A stretch of 8,497 nt of DNA from contig JAFALX010000096.1 in the NCBI GenBank assembly GCA_019234035.1, positions 1 through 8,497 on the forward strand. Direction: 5' to 3'. The first letter of the stretch is position 1. Each line of letters opens with the position of its first letter. The DNA comes from Candidatus Dormiibacterota bacterium (GTDB lineage Bacteria > Chloroflexota > Dormibacteria > Aeolococcales > Aeolococcaceae). Made by a program: the position numbers and the translations under genes. The notes beneath the pieces are model-generated. The model had not been told where the DNA came from and ran no database searches. It worked only from the letters and a program-made list of their open reading frames with translations. Shown piece by piece: positions 4,925 through 8,497 of this stretch.

Positions 4925-5931
4925 GACTGGAGCCCGTGCAACTCCTCCGCCGGATCGCGTCGCATCAATTCCTCAAACGCGAGCGACACCGGCTTGCCCT
5001 CGAAGAGCACCGCATGCACCTGCTGCGTGATCGGCATCTCAACGCCGTTCTCCACCGCCAACCGCAGCGCGACGCGCGTCGTGTTGACACCCTCGACCAC
5101 CATGCCGATGGCCTGCAGCGCATCGTCCAGCGTGGCGCCACCCGCGATGGCCTCGCCGAGACGGCGGTTGCGGGAGTGCGGGCTCGTGCAGGTGACGATG
5201 CAATCGCCGAGTCCGGCAAGTCCGGCGAACGTCATCGCGTTCGCACCGGCGTTGATGGCGAGCCGCGCGATCTCCGCCAGGCCACGCGTCACGATCGCCG
5301 CTTTGCCATTGTCGCCGGTGCCGATCCCGTCGCAGATGCCGGCGGCGATGGCGATGATGTTCTTCAACGCGCCCGCGTACTCGACGCCGACCATGTCCTC
5401 GGTGCTGTACGCGCGGTAGCGCGACCCGGCGAACATGTCGCGCACGAGCGCGGCACAGCTCGCCTCACCCGCCACGACGCCCGCCGCCGGAAGCCCGCGT
5501 GCGATCTCGAGCGCGATGTTCGGCCCGCTGAGCGCCGTGATGCGGCGCGAGGCGCCGAGCACGCCGGCGAGGACGCCCGACATCGTCGCGCCCGACGACT
5601 CCTCGAAGCCCTTTGCCGCACTGACCACGACGGCGTCAGCCTCGAGCGCAACCCGTGCGCGACGCGCCACCTCCCGCATCGCGCTCGTCGGGACCGCGAG
5701 CACGACGACGCCGGCGCCGTTCAGCGCGACGCCCAGATCCGACGTGACGTCGATGTCCTGGTCGAGCTCGATCTCCGTCAAATAGCGGGGGTTGTGCCGC
5801 GTCGCGGCGATTGCCGCCGCCACCGCTTCGGTGCGGTCCCAGAGGATGACATGCCGGTCACCACCGGCAAGCGCGAGCGTCTGCGCCAGCGCGGTCCCCC
5901 ACGAGCCGGCGCCGGCGATCGCAATCCGCAC
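4921..5931 (-). CDS. gpsA: Glycerol-3-phosphate dehydrogenase [NAD(P)+]
   Basis: GpsA reduces dihydroxyacetone phosphate to sn-glycerol 3-phosphate in the cytosol, the first step to phospholipid backbones. The 336-residue protein has the usual length. Visible features are the Rossmann motif GAGSWG (7-12), HNPRYL (46-51), AAKGFE with K107, SGPNIALEIARGLP (135-148), the catalytic Lys in GALKN (K190), and the substrate-binding block GLGDCIVTCTSPHSRNRRLG (about 240-259). The start is GTG at 5931. A GGAGGAG Shine-Dalgarno lies inside the last codons of der, 7 nt upstream, and the intergenic gap is 4 nt, so it is co-transcribed with der. The acyltransferase gene plsY, often found between der and gpsA in other bacteria, is not here. 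Confidence 0.97.
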   Translation of the reverse strand: MRIAIAGAGSWGTALAQTLALAGGDRHVILWDRTEAVAAAIAATRHNPRYLTEIELDQDIDVTSDLGVALNGAGVVVLAVPTSAMREVARRARVALEADAVVVSAAKGFEESSGATMSGVLAGVLGASRRITALSGPNIALEIARGLPAAGVVAGEASCAALVRDMFAGSRYRAYSTEDMVGVEYAGALKNIIAIAAGICDGIGTGDNGKAAIVTRGLAEIARLAINAGANAMTFAGLAGLGDCIVTCTSPHSRNRRLGEAIAGGATLDDALQAIGMVVEGVNTTRVALRLAVENGVEMPITQQVHAVLFEGKPVSLAFEELMRRDPAEELHGLQS

Positions 5932-5935
5932 TCGC

Positions 5936-7354
5936 TTACTCCTCCGCCGCCCGCGGCCGCGCCACCATGCGCAGGCGCACCCCGTTGAAAGCGAACACGC
6001 TGCGAATCCGGTTCTCGAGATACCGCGAATACGCGAAATGCAGCAGCTCGGGATCGTTCACGAACAGCACGATCGTCGGCGCAGCACTCCGCGCCTGCGT
6101 CGCGTACAGCAGCTTCAGTCTGCGTCCTCGAATCGTCGGCGGTGGATGCTCCTCGACGGCGCGGCGCAGCAGCGCGTTGAGCGGCCCGGTCGCGATGCGC
6201 GTTGCCCGGGCGGCAGCCACGGCTGCCGCGGCGTCGAGCACCTTCGCCACGTTGCGGCCATCCTTGGCAGAGACCGTCAGGACCGGAACGCCTGGCACGA
6301 AGTCGAATGCCGTGCCGAACGCCTTCAAGAATGCCGGATCGGCCCGGTCCTCCTGCGGCACCAGATCCCATTTGTTGGCGACGATGACGACACCGGCGCC
6401 GGCGTCGATCGCGTAGCCGGCGATGTGCCGGTCCTGCGCGACCACACCCTGCGATGCGTCGACCACCACCACACCGACCTCGGCGCGATCCAGCGCGCGC
6501 AGCGCGCGGAGCAGGCTGAAGCGCTCGATGTCGGTGTCGACGACGCCGCGACGGCGGATCCCCGCGGTGTCGACGAGCCTGATCCGCTGCTCGCCGTGCT
6601 CCACGAGCGTGTCCACCGCGTCGCGCGTCGTGCCGGGAATCGGCGAGACCAGCGCGCGCTCCTGCCCCACCACCGCGTTGAGCAGCGACGACTTGCCGAC
6701 GTTCGGCCGCCCCACGATCGCGAGGCGCAACTCGCCTGCTGCCGCGGCGTCGTCGTCCACCTCGTCCGGCGGCGGCAGCGCGTCGACAACGGCGTCGAGC
6801 AGGTCGCCGGTGTCCTTCCCCTGCAATGCCGAGATCAGGATCGGGTCACCCAGTCCGAGTCGGTGCAGCTCGTGCGCGTAGTACGAGTCGCGGTCGCTGT
6901 CCGCCTTGTTGCCCACCAGCACCACGGGCTTGCCGCCGCTGCGCAGGACCGCGGCCACCTCCTCATCGAGGGGCGTGACGCCGTCGCGCACGTCCACAAC
7001 GAACAGGCACAGATCGCACTCCTCCACCGCGAGCCGCGTCTGCTCCTCGGTGCCGCGGCGCAGCGCGGCCATGTCCTCGGCCTCGCCGCGCCGGTGCTGC
7101 AGGTCGAGCCCGGCGGTGTCGACGACTGTGAAGCGCCGTCCGCGCCACTCCGCGATGGCATACAGACGATCGCGCGTCAGTCCCGCGGTCTCGTCGACGA
7201 TCGCAGCGCGAGTCCCCGTCAGCCGGTTGAACAGCGTGGACTTGCCGGTGTTCGGCCGCCCGACGATGGCGACGACGCCGCTCGGCGGCCCGAGGTCGTC
7301 GTCGCGTCCACGCCGGCGGCGCGGCGCTCGGCGCGCCGCACGAGCCGGGCTCAC
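5936..7354 (-). CDS. der: Ribosome-assembly GTPase Der (EngA)
   Basis: Der carries two GTPase domains in tandem plus a KH-like domain and acts in maturation of the 50S ribosomal subunit. With the chosen start the protein has 472 residues. The first G domain has GRPNTGKST (32-40), DTAG and NKAD; the second has GRPNVGKSS, DTAGIRRRG and NKWD. The C-terminal KH-like domain contains HPPP..RGRRLKLLYATQ and LFVNDPELLHFAYSRYLENRIR. I chose the GTG at 7354, which overlaps the stop of the JAMM gene (GTGA). The frame stays open further upstream to 7495, but that stretch overlaps the JAMM gene and has no family similarity. The native N-terminus is about 26 residues longer than in most Der proteins and very Arg-rich; no start codon lies closer to the G1 motif in this frame. 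Confidence 0.96.
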   Translation of the reverse strand: MSPARAARRAPRRRRGRDDDLGPPSGVVAIVGRPNTGKSTLFNRLTGTRAAIVDETAGLTRDRLYAIAEWRGRRFTVVDTAGLDLQHRRGEAEDMAALRRGTEEQTRLAVEECDLCLFVVDVRDGVTPLDEEVAAVLRSGGKPVVLVGNKADSDRDSYYAHELHRLGLGDPILISALQGKDTGDLLDAVVDALPPPDEVDDDAAAAGELRLAIVGRPNVGKSSLLNAVVGQERALVSPIPGTTRDAVDTLVEHGEQRIRLVDTAGIRRRGVVDTDIERFSLLRALRALDRAEVGVVVVDASQGVVAQDRHIAGYAIDAGAGVVIVANKWDLVPQEDRADPAFLKAFGTAFDFVPGVPVLTVSAKDGRNVAKVLDAAAAVAAARATRIATGPLNALLRRAVEEHPPPTIRGRRLKLLYATQARSAAPTIVLFVNDPELLHFAYSRYLENRIRSVFAFNGVRLRMVARPRAAEE

Positions 7355-7809
7355 CGCTCGGCCGGAGGATCCGTGGGGGCGACGACCAGCAGCACGGGCT
7401 CGAAGGGTCCTCCCTCCGCGGTCAGCGTGAACGCGTTGATGTCGGCGGTGCCCTCGCTGGTCGTCCTGCAGATCACGTAGACGTAATCCCCCCACGCGTG
7501 ATCGGTGTCGAACTGCGACGGCTGCGCGGGGTGGTCGGGGTGGCTGTGCCAGAAGCCGACGATGTCCCAGCCGCGGGCGCGTGCCTCACGGTCGGCCTCG
7601 ACGATGTCGGCGGGATCGAGCACGTAGCGGTCGCGCGACCGCTCTGTGTTCAAGTTCTTGCCACGAGTGACCGCAAGAATCTCGGCGCGCTCGCCGTTGA
7701 ACCGGCCCACGAGGATGCCGCAGCCCTCGTCGGGGTAGGAGTCGTCGGCCATGTCGCTCATGTGCTCGTACATTGAACCGACGATGAGCGCCTCCGCGAT
7801 GGTGCTCAC
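7351..7809 (-). CDS. JAMM/MPN+ metallopeptidase, Mec-like
   Basis: A 152-residue zinc peptidase of the Mov34/MPN/PAD-1 family (M67). The complete JAMM signature is present: E28 in DEGCGILVG, then HSHPDHPAQPSQFD with H88, H90, S98 and D101 (H.H, seven residues, S, two residues, D). Bacterial members next to cysteine synthases, such as Mec of M. tuberculosis, release cysteine from the C-terminus of a sulfur-carrier protein. The gene overlaps the cysteine synthase stop by 4 nt (GTGA); GGAGG 5 nt upstream supports GTG at 7809. The frame is open upstream to 8118, but that part lies antiparallel-frame within the synthase gene and is spurious. It is followed by der with another GTGA overlap. A role in cysteine supply is inferred from this context; cleaving another ubiquitin-like modifier is the alternative. 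Confidence 0.88.
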   Translation of the reverse strand: MSTIAEALIVGSMYEHMSDMADDSYPDEGCGILVGRFNGERAEILAVTRGKNLNTERSRDRYVLDPADIVEADREARARGWDIVGFWHSHPDHPAQPSQFDTDHAWGDYVYVICRTTSEGTADINAFTLTAEGGPFEPVLLVVAPTDPPAER

Positions 7810-8497
7810 GACTGCCTCCGGTACAGGCCGGTTGAGATGTAGCGAGCACCGCCGTCGGCGAACACGGTGACGATCACACCGCGCTCGATGCGCAGCGCCA
7901 CCTCGCGCACCGCGACCAGCGCGGCGCCGCTGGAGTGCCCCGCGAGGATGCCCTCGGTCGTGGCCAGCGCACGCGCCAGCTCGTACGCCGGCTCGGTGTC
8001 GACGTCGATGTTCTCGTCGGCGAGCTCCGGGTCGTAGAAGCCGGGCACGATCGACGTCGCCATGTGCTTCAGCCCCTCGAGCCCGTGCCACGGCCCGCTC
8101 GGCTGCACGCTGATGCACTGCACGTCGGGGTTGAGCTCGCGCATGCGGCGCGTGACGCCGATGAACGTCCCGCTGGTACCGAGGGCCGCGACGAAGTGGG
8201 TCACCGTCCCGTGCGTCTGCTCCCAGATCTCGAGCCCGGTGCCGTCGTAGTGCGCGCGCCAGTTGAAGTCGTTGTTGTACTGGTCGGGCAGGAAATAGCG
8301 CTCAGGATCCGCGCCGTACATCTCGCGCACAAGACGGATCGCGCCGTCGCTGCCCTCCATCGGGTCGCTGTACACGATCTCGCCGCCGTACGCGTGCACC
8401 AGCTCGCGGCGCTCGTCGCTCACGTTGCCCGGCATGACGAGCTTCACGCGATAGCCCTTGGCCGCGCGCACCATCGCGTACGCGATGCCGGTGTTGC
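7806..8497 (-). CDS. cysM: Cysteine synthase, PLP-dependent (CysM/CysK family), partial
   Basis: The 5' end lies beyond the window. About 230 residues are visible, starting at NTGIAYAMVRAAKGY, the part of the family's (S)GNTGI loop that follows the PLP-lysine region. Other features are GTSGTFIG (PLP phosphate loop), PSGPWHGLEGLKHM, a VPGFYDPEL segment, the TEGILAGHSSGAAL motif and ADGGARYISTGLY near the C-terminus. The family replaces the leaving group of O-acetyl- or O-phosphoserine with sulfide or a thiocarboxylated carrier to make cysteine. The end of the protein (VPxxYDPE.., AD.G..YxSTG.Y) resembles mycobacterial CysM, and the coupled JAMM gene supports the carrier-dependent type, but the lysine and much of the substrate site are off the window. 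Cystathionine beta-synthase-like enzymes are a less likely alternative. Confidence 0.9.
   Translation of the reverse strand, partial: NTGIAYAMVRAAKGYRVKLVMPGNVSDERRELVHAYGGEIVYSDPMEGSDGAIRLVREMYGADPERYFLPDQYNNDFNWRAHYDGTGLEIWEQTHGTVTHFVAALGTSGTFIGVTRRMRELNPDVQCISVQPSGPWHGLEGLKHMATSIVPGFYDPELADENIDVDTEPAYELARALATTEGILAGHSSGAALVAVREVALRIERGVIVTVFADGGARYISTGLYRRQS

Noticed and set aside
4936..5988. Plus-strand open frame of 350 codons
   Set aside because: It is the complement of gpsA with no family features.
5792..7480. Long plus-strand open frame of 562 codons
   Set aside because: It lies opposite der and part of gpsA, which are certain genes; the translation is His/Arg/Ala-rich noise.
7355..7495. 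Upstream extension of the der frame
   Set aside because: It overlaps the JAMM gene in another frame and has no similarity to Der; the GTG at 7354 in a GTGA overlap is the better start.
7810..8118. Upstream extension of the JAMM frame
   Set aside because: It runs through the cysteine synthase gene in another frame and is Arg/Ala/His noise; GGAGG plus GTG at 7809 marks the real start.
1..8497. CRISPR arrays, insertion sequences, rRNA genes
   Set aside because: I saw no regularly spaced repeats, no transposase or terminal repeats, and no rRNA sequence.

Overview
The window is GC-rich (visibly about two thirds G+C). Every gene I can support lies on the minus strand, except one broken plus-strand gene. 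Four points suggest an actinomycete (Actinomycetota): a cysteine synthase directly followed by a JAMM (Mec-like) peptidase, a remnant of the 13E12/DUF222-type HNH nuclease family, a tRNA gene with no encoded CCA, and two DosR/DevR-like operator boxes. The exact class cannot be fixed from the sequence; a lineage outside the well-studied mycobacteria and streptomycetes is likely.

Right part (4921-8497): a tightly packed housekeeping operon read right to left. It holds a cysteine synthase (cut by the window edge), a JAMM metallopeptidase of the Mec type, the two-GTPase ribosome-assembly factor Der, and glycerol-3-phosphate dehydrogenase GpsA. The first three are joined by 4-nt GTGA stop/start overlaps and gpsA follows after 4 nt. 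The cysteine synthase plus JAMM peptidase resembles the sulfur-carrier cysteine pathway (CysM/CysO/Mec) of mycobacteria; no CysO-like carrier is visible here. Der serves 50S ribosome assembly and GpsA makes the glycerol backbone of phospholipids.

Middle (about 3021-4920): an eroded region. A truncated HNH nuclease fragment abuts gpsA, followed by an intact tRNA-Pro(GGG) gene (4508-4581). About 1.45 kb downstream of the tRNA is a degenerate second copy of its 3' half (3021-3063), in the same orientation. This is the layout left by an element that integrated into the tRNA. Between the two copies are an RHH antitoxin/PIN toxin pair with its own promoter and a 19-bp palindromic operator, and an N-terminally truncated NTF2-like gene. 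No integrase is present.

Left part (1-3020): one large P-type cation ATPase gene (P3B/MgtA-like architecture) whose upstream region is the most interesting regulatory sequence in the window. Two DosR-like boxes are centred 21 bp apart, and a TAGGCT -10 hexamer sits exactly 7 nt before the ATG. This predicts a leaderless, hypoxia/NO-type regulated transcript, with the boxes at -42.5 and -63.5. The first 287 bases contain a strong 14-bp hairpin and no convincing gene.
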